Source: Pseudomonadota bacterium
GTDB lineage: Bacteria > Pseudomonadota > Alphaproteobacteria > Rhizobiales > Beijerinckiaceae
DNA length: 64,000 bases
NCBI GenBank assembly: GCA_023450615.1
Contig: JAEXGT010000052.1
Span: forward strand, 1 to 64,000
Direction of reading: 5' to 3'
Position numbers and translations under genes: made by a program. The notes under the pieces are model-generated. The model ran no database searches. It saw only the letters and a program-made list of their open reading frames with translations, and was not told where the DNA came from. Below are positions 8,297 to 16,892 of the stretch, piece after piece; within the stretch, counting starts at the first letter, position 1, and every line of letters starts with the position of its first letter.

Positions 8297-9436
8297 CTAG
8301 CGCCTCAACGACAGCGGATTGTCGGAAAGCGCCGACGCGTCCGGCTGGTCGATGGCAGGGTTGCCGAGAAAGGCGTTCCAGAGCTTCTCCACGGTCTCGC
8401 GCTCCAGATCGTCCACGATGAAGACGATGCGGCTGCGCCGGTCGTCGCTCGGCCAGCGCGGCAGCACGGCGGGCACGTGGATCACATGCTGAACGCCATG
8501 GATTACCACCGGATGGTCCGGATCTTCGGCCAGCGCCACGAGGCCTTTGACGCGGAGCAGCTTCGCGCCCTGGGATGAGCGCAAGAGATCCAGGAACATA
8601 TCCAGCGTGCCTTGCCGGATCGGCTTGTCGCTGGTGAGACAGAAGGCGCGGATGCGCTCGTCATGCCGGTTCACGTCGTGATGGTGATGGTGGCCGTGAT
8701 CGTGATGGTGATGCGAATGCTGGTGCGCGTGGCTCATCCGCTCCGCGTTCTCCACCGCTTCCGTCTTGAGCCACTCGCTCACGTCGGAGATCTTGCCGTC
8801 GAGGCCGAAGAGGCCGCCTGCGATGATGTCCTCGACGGGCGCATCGGCCTTCAGGATCGCCGCGCCCGGATTGAGCTGGCGCAGCCTCTCCTGCAAATGT
8901 GACAGGCGCGCGCCATCCTGAACGAGATCGGCCTTCGTGATCACGATCCGCTCGGCGACGGCGGCCTGTTTCACGGCCTCCCGATGAGCGTCGAGGGTTT
9001 GTGCGCCGTTCACGGCATCGATCACCGTCACCACGCCTTCCACCGCGTAACGCATGGAAAGATACGGATGGTAGAGCACGGCATGAAGGATGGGCGCGGG
9101 GTCGGCGAGGCCCGTGGTTTCGATGATCACGCGCTTGAAGGGCATGATGCGGTCATTGTCGCGCTTGCGCAGCAGATCTTCGAGCGTCGCGATCAGATCG
9201 CCGCGCACGGTGCAGCACAGGCAGCCGGCGGACAGAAGCACCATGTTGTCGTCGATCTTCTCGACCAGCAGGTGATCGAGGCCGATCTCGCCGAACTCGT
9301 TGATGATCACTACCGTGTCCTGCAGGGCGGGGCTTTTCAGCATCCGGTTCAGCAGAGTGGTTTTTCCGGCGCCGAGAAAGCCCGTGAGGATCGTCAGCGG
9401 AATCGGTGCGGGCGGGGTCATCGGGGCATTCGTCAT
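8297..9436 (-). CDS. CobW/COG0523-family GTPase, probable metallochaperone
   Basis: A 379-residue G3E GTPase with Walker A GFLGAGKTT (19-27), the metal-binding CLCC motif (72-75), the base-recognition motif TKAD (167-170) and a dense histidine tract (about 236-258) before the C-terminal CobW_C domain. COG0523 proteins insert or deliver metals, mostly zinc and in some cases cobalt for cobalamin; the His tract favours zinc or another divalent metal. Although cobS/cobT are in the window, they are 8 kb away and not linked by operon. The ATG at 9436 is used; a TTG at 9445 would overlap the upstream stop by four bases. Confidence 0.88.
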   Translation of the reverse strand: MTNAPMTPPAPIPLTILTGFLGAGKTTLLNRMLKSPALQDTVVIINEFGEIGLDHLLVEKIDDNMVLLSAGCLCCTVRGDLIATLEDLLRKRDNDRIMPFKRVIIETTGLADPAPILHAVLYHPYLSMRYAVEGVVTVIDAVNGAQTLDAHREAVKQAAVAERIVITKADLVQDGARLSHLQERLRQLNPGAAILKADAPVEDIIAGGLFGLDGKISDVSEWLKTEAVENAERMSHAHQHSHHHHDHGHHHHHDVNRHDERIRAFCLTSDKPIRQGTLDMFLDLLRSSQGAKLLRVKGLVALAEDPDHPVVIHGVQHVIHVPAVLPRWPSDDRRSRIVFIVDDLERETVEKLWNAFLGNPAIDQPDASALSDNPLSLRR

Positions 9437-9441
9437 GGTGC

Positions 9442-10347
9442 TCAATCCGCGATGGGAACCAGCGGCGCAGCTTTCAGGCGGCGCTGCTCCAGAAGAACGT
9501 TGGTGATGATGGCGGCGAGCACAAGGGCTCCGCCCGCGATCTGCGGCGGCGTGAGGGCCTCATTGAGGATGAGCGCCGATGAGATCGCCGCGACGACGGG
9601 CTCGGTGCAGTAGATGATCCCGGCGGCAACCGCCGTGATGCGCCCCAGCGCCAGGAATTGCAGCACGAAGCCGATGATGTAGCCGCCGATGGTCAGGGTG
9701 ACGGCCCAGGGGGCGACGGCGAGGATCGAGGGCGGCGCGAGCTGTCCCGTAACCAGACTGATGAGAAGGGCGGTGGGCAGGATGATCAGCTGGATCCAGA
9801 ACACCTTGGCCACCACGCCAGTCTTGGCGCAGCGGGCTGCGGTGAAGAACTGAACCGCTGTCATGATGCTGGCGCTGAAAGCGAGGGCGAGGCCGCGCCA
9901 GTCGAGATCGGAGAAGGCCGGTCCCACCACCAGGCAGACGCCGAGGGTCGCGACGGCGACGACGCCGACGAGGGTAGGGGTCAGCGGCGTTCTTTCCACC
10001 AGCGGGTTCGCGAGAACGATGATGATCGGATAAGTGTAGAACACGACCGCCGCGACCGTCACGGGAATGAAGGCGACGGACGAAAGATAGCAGATGCCCT
10101 GCAGGGCACTGGAGATCCCGAGCAGGAGGAGCTTGCCCCGTTCTTCCCGCGCCATGGCGAGCGAGCTCCGCGCGATAGCCGCCACGGCGGCGACCAGAGC
10201 CAGCATCAGGAACACACGGTAGACCACGATGGCCGATCCGTTCGCGCCGGCGAAGGATGCCATGCGTGCGAAAACGATGTTGAAGCCGTAGCAGGCGGCG
10301 GAGCCGACGGCGAGGAGAAGGCCCGTGGCGTGGGGAGAGTGCGTCAT
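9442..10347 (-). CDS. EamA/DMT-family membrane transporter
   Basis: A 301-residue membrane protein with ten predicted helices in two EamA repeats. It ends five bases before the CobW-type gene, so the two are probably one transcript; a link to metal or metabolite export is possible but unproven. The ATG at 10347 is chosen over an upstream in-frame codon at 10377 because MTHSPHATGLLLAVGSAACYG places a short polar start right before helix 1, as in relatives. It is unrelated in detail to the other EamA protein at 805-1791. Confidence 0.84.
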   Translation of the reverse strand: MTHSPHATGLLLAVGSAACYGFNIVFARMASFAGANGSAIVVYRVFLMLALVAAVAAIARSSLAMAREERGKLLLLGISSALQGICYLSSVAFIPVTVAAVVFYTYPIIIVLANPLVERTPLTPTLVGVVAVATLGVCLVVGPAFSDLDWRGLALAFSASIMTAVQFFTAARCAKTGVVAKVFWIQLIILPTALLISLVTGQLAPPSILAVAPWAVTLTIGGYIIGFVLQFLALGRITAVAAGIIYCTEPVVAAISSALILNEALTPPQIAGGALVLAAIITNVLLEQRRLKAAPLVPIAD

Positions 10348-10415
10348 GACGAGGATCGAGGTTCGCGGAATACGCACCGTTCGCGCGGATCAGGGGCGAA
10401 AGCAAGAGGCCGGAT

Positions 10416-10446
10416 AAGCAAAACGCCCGGCGCGAGGCCGGGCGTC
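10416..10446 (-). terminator. Rho-independent terminator behind the D,D-carboxypeptidase gene
   Basis: A perfect 8-bp stem (CGCCCGGC at 10424-10431, GCCGGGCG at 10437-10444) with a 5-base loop is followed on the minus strand by TTTTGCTT. It ends the transcript of the carboxypeptidase gene that stops at 10469. Confidence 0.8.
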
Positions 10447-10468
10447 GATGAAAGCATTGGGAACAGGA

Positions 10469-11818
10469 TCAGTTCGCCGCCTTGGGCTTCGACGGGGCTT
10501 CCGCCTTCTGGTCCTTCTTGGCCGCCGGCTTCTGGGGGCTGGCCTTCTGGTCGGCCACCGGCTTCACGCTGACGCTGGCGCGGCCCTTCGGCTTGGCCTT
10601 GCTGCCTTCCTCGGCGGCCTGGGCATCGTCCGACGCCTTGGCGGGGGCCTGCTTGGCAGGCTTCTTCTTCGCGGCCGTCGCCTTCTTTTTGTTCAGTCGG
10701 GCCTGCTCGGCAGCCTCCTCGGCGGCGGCCTGAGCGGCAAGCTCGGCCTCGGAAGGCGGGTTCAGGCCGATCCAGACGCGCTCCGGCTGCACGGCGGTGC
10801 GGGGGCCGAGCACCGTGCGCACGGGCTTCGGCGTATCGCCCGCGAAGGCCATCACATCGGAGGAGAAGAGGTTGGGGACGTTCGAGTTGTCCTCGGCCAC
10901 CACGGGGGCGTCCTCTTCCTGAGGCATCGGGCCGCGGCGGTCGCAGATCACCGGGCGCATGTCCGGCGGCGTGGTGTTGGCCGAGACGGGAAGAGCGGTC
11001 AGTTCGGGATTGGTGAAGTTCACCTTGCTGTTGAAGCCGCGGTCGAACAGCTCCGCCGCCTTCATCGTGCGCTCGTTGGCGGAGGGCGCGCCGAGCACGA
11101 CCGTGATCAGGTGGCGGCCGTCGCGGTTGGCGGTGGCCACCACGTTGAAGCCAGCCGAGCAGATGAAGCCGGTCTTCATGCCGTCGGCGCCGGGATAGCG
11201 GCCGATAAGGCCGTTGGTGTTGCGCATGATCCGGCGGCCGAACTGCACCGCGCCGATATGGAACAGTTCCTGCTGGTCAGGGAACTCCACCAGCAGGGCG
11301 CGGGCCAGCAGCGCCATGTCGCGGGCCGTGGTCTGGTTGCGCTCGTCGGGAAGGCCGTGCGGATTGGCGAAATGGCTGCTCGCCATGCCGAGGCGCTGGG
11401 CATGGGCGTTCATCAGCGACGAGAAGCCGTCGATGGAGCCGCCGATGTTTTCGGCGATCGTCGCGGCGACGTCGTTGGCCGACTTCACCAGCATGATCTT
11501 GAGGGCGTTGTCGAGGCGGATCTGGGTGCCGGGCTTGAAGCCCATCTTGGACGGCGGCAGCGCGGCGGCGCTGTCGCTCACCGTGAGCAGCGTGTCCATG
11601 CTCAGCTGGCCGGAGCGCACCTTGTCGAGGGCGACATAGGCGGTCATCAGCTTCGTGATGGAGGCCGGATACCAGGGATCGGTCGCCCGCTCCGCGTGCA
11701 GAACGCGGCCGGATTCAACCTCGACCACCAGGGCAGGGCCACCGGCGGCCAGAGCCTGCCCGCTCAAGAGAGCGGCAAAGGCAAAGGCTGTCATGCGTAG
11801 GGCACGGCTAACGTTCAT
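10469..11818 (-). CDS. D-alanyl-D-alanine carboxypeptidase (S11 family, PBP5/6 type) with Lys/Ala-rich tail
   Basis: A 449-residue exported enzyme that trims the terminal D-Ala of peptidoglycan stem peptides in the periplasm. A signal peptide (cleavage near ALAAG, residue 25) precedes the S11 catalytic domain with SITK (53-56), SAN (113-115) and KTG (215-217). The C-terminal hundred residues are low-complexity Ala/Lys/Pro, in place of the usual beta domain and amphipathic membrane anchor; such a tail may bind the anionic wall. The ATG at 11818 has AAGGAG nine bases upstream. A shorter paralogue lies at 20997-21917. Confidence 0.92.
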   Translation of the reverse strand: MNVSRALRMTAFAFAALLSGQALAAGGPALVVEVESGRVLHAERATDPWYPASITKLMTAYVALDKVRSGQLSMDTLLTVSDSAAALPPSKMGFKPGTQIRLDNALKIMLVKSANDVAATIAENIGGSIDGFSSLMNAHAQRLGMASSHFANPHGLPDERNQTTARDMALLARALLVEFPDQQELFHIGAVQFGRRIMRNTNGLIGRYPGADGMKTGFICSAGFNVVATANRDGRHLITVVLGAPSANERTMKAAELFDRGFNSKVNFTNPELTALPVSANTTPPDMRPVICDRRGPMPQEEDAPVVAEDNSNVPNLFSSDVMAFAGDTPKPVRTVLGPRTAVQPERVWIGLNPPSEAELAAQAAAEEAAEQARLNKKKATAAKKKPAKQAPAKASDDAQAAEEGSKAKPKGRASVSVKPVADQKASPQKPAAKKDQKAEAPSKPKAAN

Positions 11819-12070
11819 ACGGAACGACTCCTTGGACGTGGACAACGGTCGGAGAGGGGACAGAGAGCCCCGCTTGCCAGCTGGGCTATTTTTTTAATCC
11901 CAAACCTTAGCTTTGGCTAGGTAAGGTGATGGATCGCAACCCGCCCGACCCTTTTTAGCGAACTCCGTGGCAAGAGAGTGGCAAGACCCGCTCTTCCTGC
12001 ACGAATACCCAGGCACGGCCATCGTTCGCAGGGGATAAGCATGTTGTCGCTGCGGCAAGAGGATGATATT

Positions 12071-12087
12071 ACGAAATGTAATTTCGT
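12071..12087. promoter_or_regulatory. Perfect inverted repeat upstream of the redoxin-oxygenase gene
   Basis: ACGAAAT (12071-12077), a 3-base spacer GTA, and ATTTCGT (12081-12087) form a perfect palindrome that ends 21 bases before the ATG at 12109. It is AT-rich against a GC-rich background and in the right place for an operator or a leader hairpin. No regulator can be named. Confidence 0.45.
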
Positions 12088-12108
12088 TCTTCTGCATGGA
12101 TTGAGCCG

Positions 12109-13260
12109 ATGACAGCTGCCGAAACCGCCCCTGTGAAGCCCGCTTACCGTGTCCTGGAAGTCGGTGATCCGGCGCCATGGTTCACTCAGAACTGCTCCGC
12201 CAATCCACAGTTTCATTTCGAGACTGTGGCGGGGCGCTATCTCGTCCTGTGCTTCTACGGCACGGGTCGCGACGAGAACGGGCGCGAGGCTCTCAAGGCG
12301 TTTCAGGAGACGCACCGTGACCTGTTCGACGACGAAAAGATCGCCATTTTCGGCGTGAGCGCCGACCCCTCCGACCTATCCGAAGGGCATGCGAAGCAGA
12401 TCACTCCCGGCATCCGCCATTTCTGGGATTTCGACGGAAGGGTGGGCCGCCTCTACGGAGCGCTTCCTGTCAAAGGCGAGCCTGGCCAGAAGCAGGTTCT
12501 CGCGCAGCGGTTCTGGATGGTGCTCAACCCCACTTTGCGCATTCGCGCAATCTTCCCCTTCCAGGAGGACGGCAGCGAGCGGGAAGAGGTCATGGCCTAT
12601 CTGCGCGCCCTGCCTCCGGTCGACCGCTTCGCAGGGTTCGAGATTCCGGCTCCCATCATCATCGTACCGGATGTGTTCGAGCCTGATTTTTGCCGCCACC
12701 TGATTTCTCTCTACGAGGAGAATGGCGGCAAGGAATCCGGCTTCATGCGGGAGATCGACGGCAAGACGGTGGCTGCCCATGACCGCAGCCATAAGAGCCG
12801 CAAGGATTTCACCGTCACCGATCCCGATCTGATCGCGCAGCTGCAAAGGCGCATCATCCGCCGCATCAATCCCGAGATCGAGCGCGTCCATTTCTTCAGG
12901 CCCACCCGCATGGAGCGCTACATCGTCTCCTGCTACGCGGCGGAGGATGGCGGACATTTCCGGGCGCATCGCGACAACACCACCAAGGGCACGGCCCATC
13001 GCCGCTTCGCGGTGTCGATCAACCTCAACGACGAGTTCGAAGGCGGCGAGGTGAGCTTCCCCGAATACGGACCGCGCAGCTACAAGGCTCCGCCCGGCGG
13101 CGCCGTGGTGTTCTCGACGCCGCTTCTGCATGCGGTGTCGAAAGTTACGTCGGGCCGCCGCTACGCGTTTCTGCCGTTCCTCTACGATGAGGCGGCCGCC
13201 AAGATCCGCGAGGCGAACAACGCCCATCTCGGCGAAGGCGTGGGCGCCTATAAGGCCTAA
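12109..13260 (+). CDS. Redoxin-like / 2-oxoglutarate-Fe(II) oxygenase fusion protein
   Basis: This 383-residue protein joins an N-terminal AhpC/TSA-type redoxin fold (about 15-170) to a C-terminal prolyl-4-hydroxylase-like 2OG-Fe(II) oxygenase (about 185-360). The oxygenase keeps the full iron triad H287-x-D289 and H341, with R350/R351 placed to bind 2-oxoglutarate. The redoxin part has no cysteine at the peroxidatic position: the segment reads LCFYGTGRDENG where peroxiredoxins have a T-x-x-C. So the first half is probably structural or a sensor, and the second half hydroxylates an unknown protein or metabolite. It overlaps the convergent Nudix gene by four bases at the stops. A palindrome lies just upstream. 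Confidence 0.83.
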   Translation: MTAAETAPVKPAYRVLEVGDPAPWFTQNCSANPQFHFETVAGRYLVLCFYGTGRDENGREALKAFQETHRDLFDDEKIAIFGVSADPSDLSEGHAKQITPGIRHFWDFDGRVGRLYGALPVKGEPGQKQVLAQRFWMVLNPTLRIRAIFPFQEDGSEREEVMAYLRALPPVDRFAGFEIPAPIIIVPDVFEPDFCRHLISLYEENGGKESGFMREIDGKTVAAHDRSHKSRKDFTVTDPDLIAQLQRRIIRRINPEIERVHFFRPTRMERYIVSCYAAEDGGHFRAHRDNTTKGTAHRRFAVSINLNDEFEGGEVSFPEYGPRSYKAPPGGAVVFSTPLLHAVSKVTSGRRYAFLPFLYDEAAAKIREANNAHLGEGVGAYKA

Positions 13261-13652
13261 TCGTCCAGTGACAGGGCGAGGGGCAGAATCGTCTCCCGCG
13301 CGAGCGGGGCGAGATGTCTTTCGCCCGGTTCCTGCGGGTCCACCCAGGCGTATTCTTCAATCTCGGCCTGGCACAGGATGGGGCCTGAGATGCGGACAGC
13401 ATAGGCCGCGGCCCGCACCCGTTGGCCCGGTTCATTGGCGGCGGGAGCCTCGAAGAGGCCGAGCATCCGCGCCGATTCCGGAACGATGGTGCAGCCGATC
13501 TCCTCAGCGATCTCCCGCGCAAGCGTCGTCAGATCGTCCTCTCCTGGCTCGCGCTTGCCGCCCGGCTGCATGAAACTGTCCGTGCCGCGTTTGCGGACCA
13601 GCAGCACATGGCCCCGATCGTTGCGGATGAGCGCCGTGACGATGTCGATCAT
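13257..13652 (-). CDS. NUDIX hydrolase
   Basis: A 131-residue single-domain Nudix enzyme. The Nudix box is intact at about residues 31-54 (GGKREPGEDD, then REIAEEIG), supplying the glutamates that bind the catalytic metal. Members hydrolyse nucleoside diphosphates linked to another moiety; some clean oxidised nucleotides. The specific substrate is unknown. The ATG at 13652 overlaps the stop of the LOG-family gene as ATGA, so the two are translationally coupled. Confidence 0.88.
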   Translation of the reverse strand: MIDIVTALIRNDRGHVLLVRKRGTDSFMQPGGKREPGEDDLTTLAREIAEEIGCTIVPESARMLGLFEAPAANEPGQRVRAAAYAVRISGPILCQAEIEEYAWVDPQEPGERHLAPLARETILPLALSLDD

Positions 13653-14227
13653 CGCTCTCCGGCCTTGATCCATTTCTCGACCTTCGGCGGCTCGTAAGCC
13701 TTGATCGCCTCGATGAGGGCATCGGGCTCGCCTTGCACGATCAGCATGGCGCGGTGGATCGGCTTCACGAAGCCACGCTCCACCACGTCATCGAGGAAAT
13801 CCGCGAGCTTGTCATAGAAGCCCGCCACATTGAGCAACGCGCAGGGTTTCTTGTGATAGCCGAGCTGCGCCCAGGTCCAGACCTCGAACAGCTCCTCGAA
13901 GGTGCCGAGGCCGCCGGGAAGCGCGATGAAGCCGTCCGAGAGTTCGGCCATCAGCGCCTTGCGCTCATGCATGGAGCCGACCACGCGCAGATCGCTCAAA
14001 CCCGTATGCGCGATTTCCTTGTCCACGAGCGCCTGCGGCATCACGCCGATCACATGCCCGCCATGGGCCAGCGCCGCATCCGCCACCGCGCCCATGAGGC
14101 CAACCGAGGCGCCGCCATAGACAAGCTCGATACCGTTCCTCGCCAGCGTCTCGCCGAGCAGGCGGGCGGTTTCGAGATAGACGGGGTCCTGGCCCGCGCT
14201 GGAGCCGCAGAAGACGCAAAGACGCAT
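13649..14227 (-). CDS. LOG/TIGR00730-family Rossmann-fold protein
   Basis: A 192-residue protein with the diagnostic PGGLGTFEE motif (104-112) and an N-terminal VFCGSSAG nucleotide-binding loop. Many family members are cytokinin-riboside 5'-monophosphate phosphoribohydrolases that release a base from a nucleoside monophosphate; others have been misnamed lysine decarboxylases. Coupling with a Nudix hydrolase suggests nucleotide or modified-nucleotide turnover. The start at 14227 gives the typical MRLCVFCGSS beginning. It is divergent from the thiolase gene 158 bases away. Confidence 0.9.
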   Translation of the reverse strand: MRLCVFCGSSAGQDPVYLETARLLGETLARNGIELVYGGASVGLMGAVADAALAHGGHVIGVMPQALVDKEIAHTGLSDLRVVGSMHERKALMAELSDGFIALPGGLGTFEELFEVWTWAQLGYHKKPCALLNVAGFYDKLADFLDDVVERGFVKPIHRAMLIVQGEPDALIEAIKAYEPPKVEKWIKAGER

Positions 14228-14385
14228 GGGGCATGTCCGATGATTCGTTTTGAAGTTTCCATGGAGGCCGAAGCCACGGCAAATTCAAGAGGCCGGGGAT
14301 GGGCGTCTTCGACCAAGGCTGCCTTGCCGAATGGGCGGAACCATTCCACCTTATGCGCAACACGTAAGTTTCGCGAGGAAACCCC

Positions 14386-15552
14386 ATGACTGCCTGCATC
14401 GTCGGTTGGGCGCATACCCCCTTCGGCAAGCTCGACGCGGAAAGCGTCGAGAGCCTCATCGTCCGCGTCGCCAGCGAGGCGATGGAGCATGCGGGGATCG
14501 GGCCGGAGGATGTGGACGAGGTCGTGCTCGGCCATTTCAACGGCGGCTTCTCGGCTCAGGATTTCACCGCCTCGCTGGTGTTCCAGGCGGACGACAAGTT
14601 CCGCTTCAAGCCCGCGACCCGCGTGGAGAATGCCTGCGCCACCGGCTCCGCCGCCGTGCATCAGGCGATCAAGACTATCGAGGCCAAGCGCGCGAAAACC
14701 GTGCTCGTGGTCGGTGTCGAGCAGATGACCCGCACGCCCGGCCCTGAGATCGGCAACATTCTTCTCAAGGCCTCCTATCTGCCGGAGGATGGTGAGACCC
14801 AGGGCGGATTTGCCGGTGTGTTCGGCAAGATCGCGGGTCAGTATTTTCAGCGTTACGGCGACCAGTCGGATGCGCTGGCGCTGATTGCCGCCAAGAATCA
14901 CACGAACGGCGTCGACAATCCTTACGCACAGATGCGCAAGGATCTCGGTTTCGATTTCTGCCGGGCCGAGAGCGAGAAGAACCCCTTCGTGGCGGGACCG
15001 CTCAAGCGCACCGATTGCTCCCTTGTTTCCGATGGCGCTGCCGCGCTCGTGATCGCGGATACGGAAACCGCGCTTCGCATGCGCCGCGCCGTGGCGTTCC
15101 GCGCCACCGCTCACGCGCAGGATTTTCTGCCCATGTCGAAGCGCGACATCGTTGAGTTCGAAGGCTGCGGAGTGGCTTGGCAGCGGGCGCTTGCCCAGGC
15201 GGGCATCCAGCTGTCGGATCTCTCCTTCGTCGAGACCCATGATTGCTTCACCATTGCCGAACTCATCGAATACGAGGCCATGGGCCTCACGCCGCGCGGG
15301 CAGGGCGCGATTGCGGTGAAGGAAGGCTGGGTGAACCGCGACGGCAAGCTGCCGGTGAATCCATCAGGCGGCCTGAAGGCGAAGGGCCATCCCATCGGCG
15401 CGACGGGCGTGTCCATGCACGCGCTCACCGCCATGCAGCTCTGCGAGGAGGCCGGCGGCATTCAGGTGAGGAACCCGAAGCTCGGCGGCATCTTCAACAT
15501 GGGCGGCGCGGCTGTGGCGAACTACGTGAGCGTGCTCGAGCGGATTAAGTAA
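14386..15552 (+). CDS. Thiolase family protein (acetyl-CoA acetyltransferase / SCP2-like type)
   Basis: A 388-residue thiolase-fold enzyme. The nucleophilic cysteine sits in ENACATGS (C84), the HDCF motif at about 285-288 marks the SCP2-type subgroup, and GHPIGATG around 334-341 supplies the catalytic histidine. It should condense or cleave acyl-CoAs in the cytoplasm. The SCP2-like subgroup often works with a DUF35/OB-fold partner, but none is adjacent, so its pathway is unknown. The ATG at 14386 gives the usual short start before the first strand. It is followed by two kinds of dispersed palindromic repeat. Confidence 0.9.
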   Translation: MTACIVGWAHTPFGKLDAESVESLIVRVASEAMEHAGIGPEDVDEVVLGHFNGGFSAQDFTASLVFQADDKFRFKPATRVENACATGSAAVHQAIKTIEAKRAKTVLVVGVEQMTRTPGPEIGNILLKASYLPEDGETQGGFAGVFGKIAGQYFQRYGDQSDALALIAAKNHTNGVDNPYAQMRKDLGFDFCRAESEKNPFVAGPLKRTDCSLVSDGAAALVIADTETALRMRRAVAFRATAHAQDFLPMSKRDIVEFEGCGVAWQRALAQAGIQLSDLSFVETHDCFTIAELIEYEAMGLTPRGQGAIAVKEGWVNRDGKLPVNPSGGLKAKGHPIGATGVSMHALTAMQLCEEAGGIQVRNPKLGGIFNMGGAAVANYVSVLERIK

Positions 15553-15575
15553 GAGAGCAAGACTCGCTCTCCGTC

Positions 15576-15598
15576 ATCCCCGGACTTGTTCCGGGGAT
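15576..15598. repeat. Short dispersed palindrome
   Basis: ATCCCCGGA (15576-15584), a 5-base loop and TCCGGGGAT (15590-15598) form a perfect 9-bp inverted repeat 23 bases after the thiolase stop. Elements of this GTCATCCCCGGA type are common between genes in alphaproteobacteria. No T-run follows. Confidence 0.65.
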
Positions 15599-15626
15599 CC
15601 ATGCCTTTTTTCTTTCAACTCACAAA

Positions 15627-15736
15627 CCTCATCCTGAGGAGCCTGCGCAGCAGGCGTCTCGAAGGAGGGTCCAGTGTGCTCTGGAGACGCCCTCGTCCTT
15701 CGAGACAGTCGCTTACGCGACCCCTCAGGATGAGGG
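15627..15736. repeat. 110-bp dispersed palindromic repeat, copy 2
   Basis: Bounded by CCTCATCCTGAGG and CCTCAGGATGAGG. It is almost identical to the reverse complement of 5591-5700, so the two copies lie in opposite orientations 10 kb apart. Both sit immediately downstream of a gene. The equal length of 110 bases and conserved interior show a defined mobile or replicated unit rather than chance palindromes. Confidence 0.87.
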
Positions 15737-15793
15737 CTAGGGATCAGAAGTGGATGGCGGGGTTAAAAGCCCGGCTATGGATGAGAAGAAACG

Positions 15794-16060
15794 CTACTCC
15801 CCCGGCGCCTTGGCCTGCACTGCCAAGGCATGCAGACCCCTGTCGAAAGCCTCCTTCAGCACCTCGTTGACGAGGCGGTGGCGGTCGACGCGGCTCTTGC
15901 CGGTGAAGGCTTCAGATACGATATGTACCCTGAAGTGAGTTTCTCCCCCCTCCCGCCATCCGCCATGCCCACGATGCTGTTCCGACTCGTCCGTGACGGT
16001 CAGTTGGGATGGGCGCAGGCGTTCCTGCAGGGTTTGCGTGATCCAGTCTGTGAGGGTCAT
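15794..16060 (-). CDS. bolA: BolA family protein
   Basis: An 88-residue BolA-like protein: helical start (ITQTLQERLRPSQLTV), the conserved H-x-G segment and the FRVHIVSEAFTGKSRVDRHR signature. BolA proteins pair with monothiol glutaredoxins to bind Fe-S clusters and also affect morphology and stress genes. It is divergent from the J-domain gene, and bolA next to this J-domain gene and cobST is a conserved arrangement in Hyphomicrobiales. The start at 16060 gives the normal family length. Confidence 0.9.
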   Translation of the reverse strand: MTLTDWITQTLQERLRPSQLTVTDESEQHRGHGGWREGGETHFRVHIVSEAFTGKSRVDRHRLVNEVLKEAFDRGLHALAVQAKAPGE

Positions 16061-16149
16061 GCGATTTGTAAAACCTTTTTGAACGGGTCTGCGGCGAAAA
16101 GCGCTTAAGCCTTGGCTCAGGGCCTCATGCCCTTCATAATGTTTGAATC

Positions 16150-16779
16150 ATGGATCTCAACTCGCCTCTTTTCGACCGTATCCGGATCAAGCCTTCCGCC
16201 GATGAACCGCGGGAGACGAAAGGGCCTGCCTGCGAGCATCCCGGCTGCAAGGCCGCGGGCGAATTCCGCGCGCCCAAGGGCCGGGACCGGGAGGGCCAGT
16301 ACTGGCGCTTCTGCCTGGAGCATGTGCGCGAGTACAATGCTTCCTACAATTATTTCAACGGCATGTCCGATTCGGCGGTCGCGGCCTATCAGAAGGACGC
16401 GATCATCGGTCACCGCCCGACCTGGGCCATGGGCGTGAACACTTCCGGCAAGCCCGAGGGCGAAGGCGCCAAGCAGGAGCCCCGCGACTGGGCCTATGTG
16501 GACCCGCTTGGCATCCTGAGGGGCGAGGACTTCACCCAGGCCCGCAGCCGCAGGGCCTCCCCGGAGCCCAAGCGGCCCCGTTACACGGGCGCAGTGCGCC
16601 GGGCCCTGGACATCCTGGGGCTGGACGAGGCTGCCGACGGACCCGCCATCAAGGCCCAGTACAAGGCCCTGGTGAAGCGGTTCCACCCCGACGCCAATGG
16701 CGGCGACCGCTCCTTCGAGGAGCGGCTGCGCGACATCATCAAGGCGCACGACATCCTCAAAAGCGCCGGTCTGTGCTGA
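16150..16779 (+). CDS. J-domain (DnaJ-like) protein with N-terminal Cys/His cluster
   Basis: A 209-residue protein with a J domain at its C-terminus rather than its N-terminus (about 150-207), including the essential HPD motif at 179-181 that stimulates Hsp70/DnaK. The N-terminal half holds C28, H30, C33, C55 and H58, spaced as if to bind a zinc ion, followed by an aromatic segment (EYNASYNYFN). It therefore acts as a specialised co-chaperone, client unknown. Its conserved place beside cobS/cobT suggests a link to cobaltochelatase assembly, but this is inference. Start ATG at 16150 is unambiguous. Confidence 0.87.
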   Translation: MDLNSPLFDRIRIKPSADEPRETKGPACEHPGCKAAGEFRAPKGRDREGQYWRFCLEHVREYNASYNYFNGMSDSAVAAYQKDAIIGHRPTWAMGVNTSGKPEGEGAKQEPRDWAYVDPLGILRGEDFTQARSRRASPEPKRPRYTGAVRRALDILGLDEAADGPAIKAQYKALVKRFHPDANGGDRSFEERLRDIIKAHDILKSAGLC

Positions 16780-16892
16780 AACCCCTCTGTTTCATGCAGC
16801 CCCCTTAAGCGTTTAGGAAATTGCACCACACCGCCATGGGGTTTAAGAAGCCATGGCAAGTCTTTGAAACAACTGTCCGACGAGAGGCCCTT

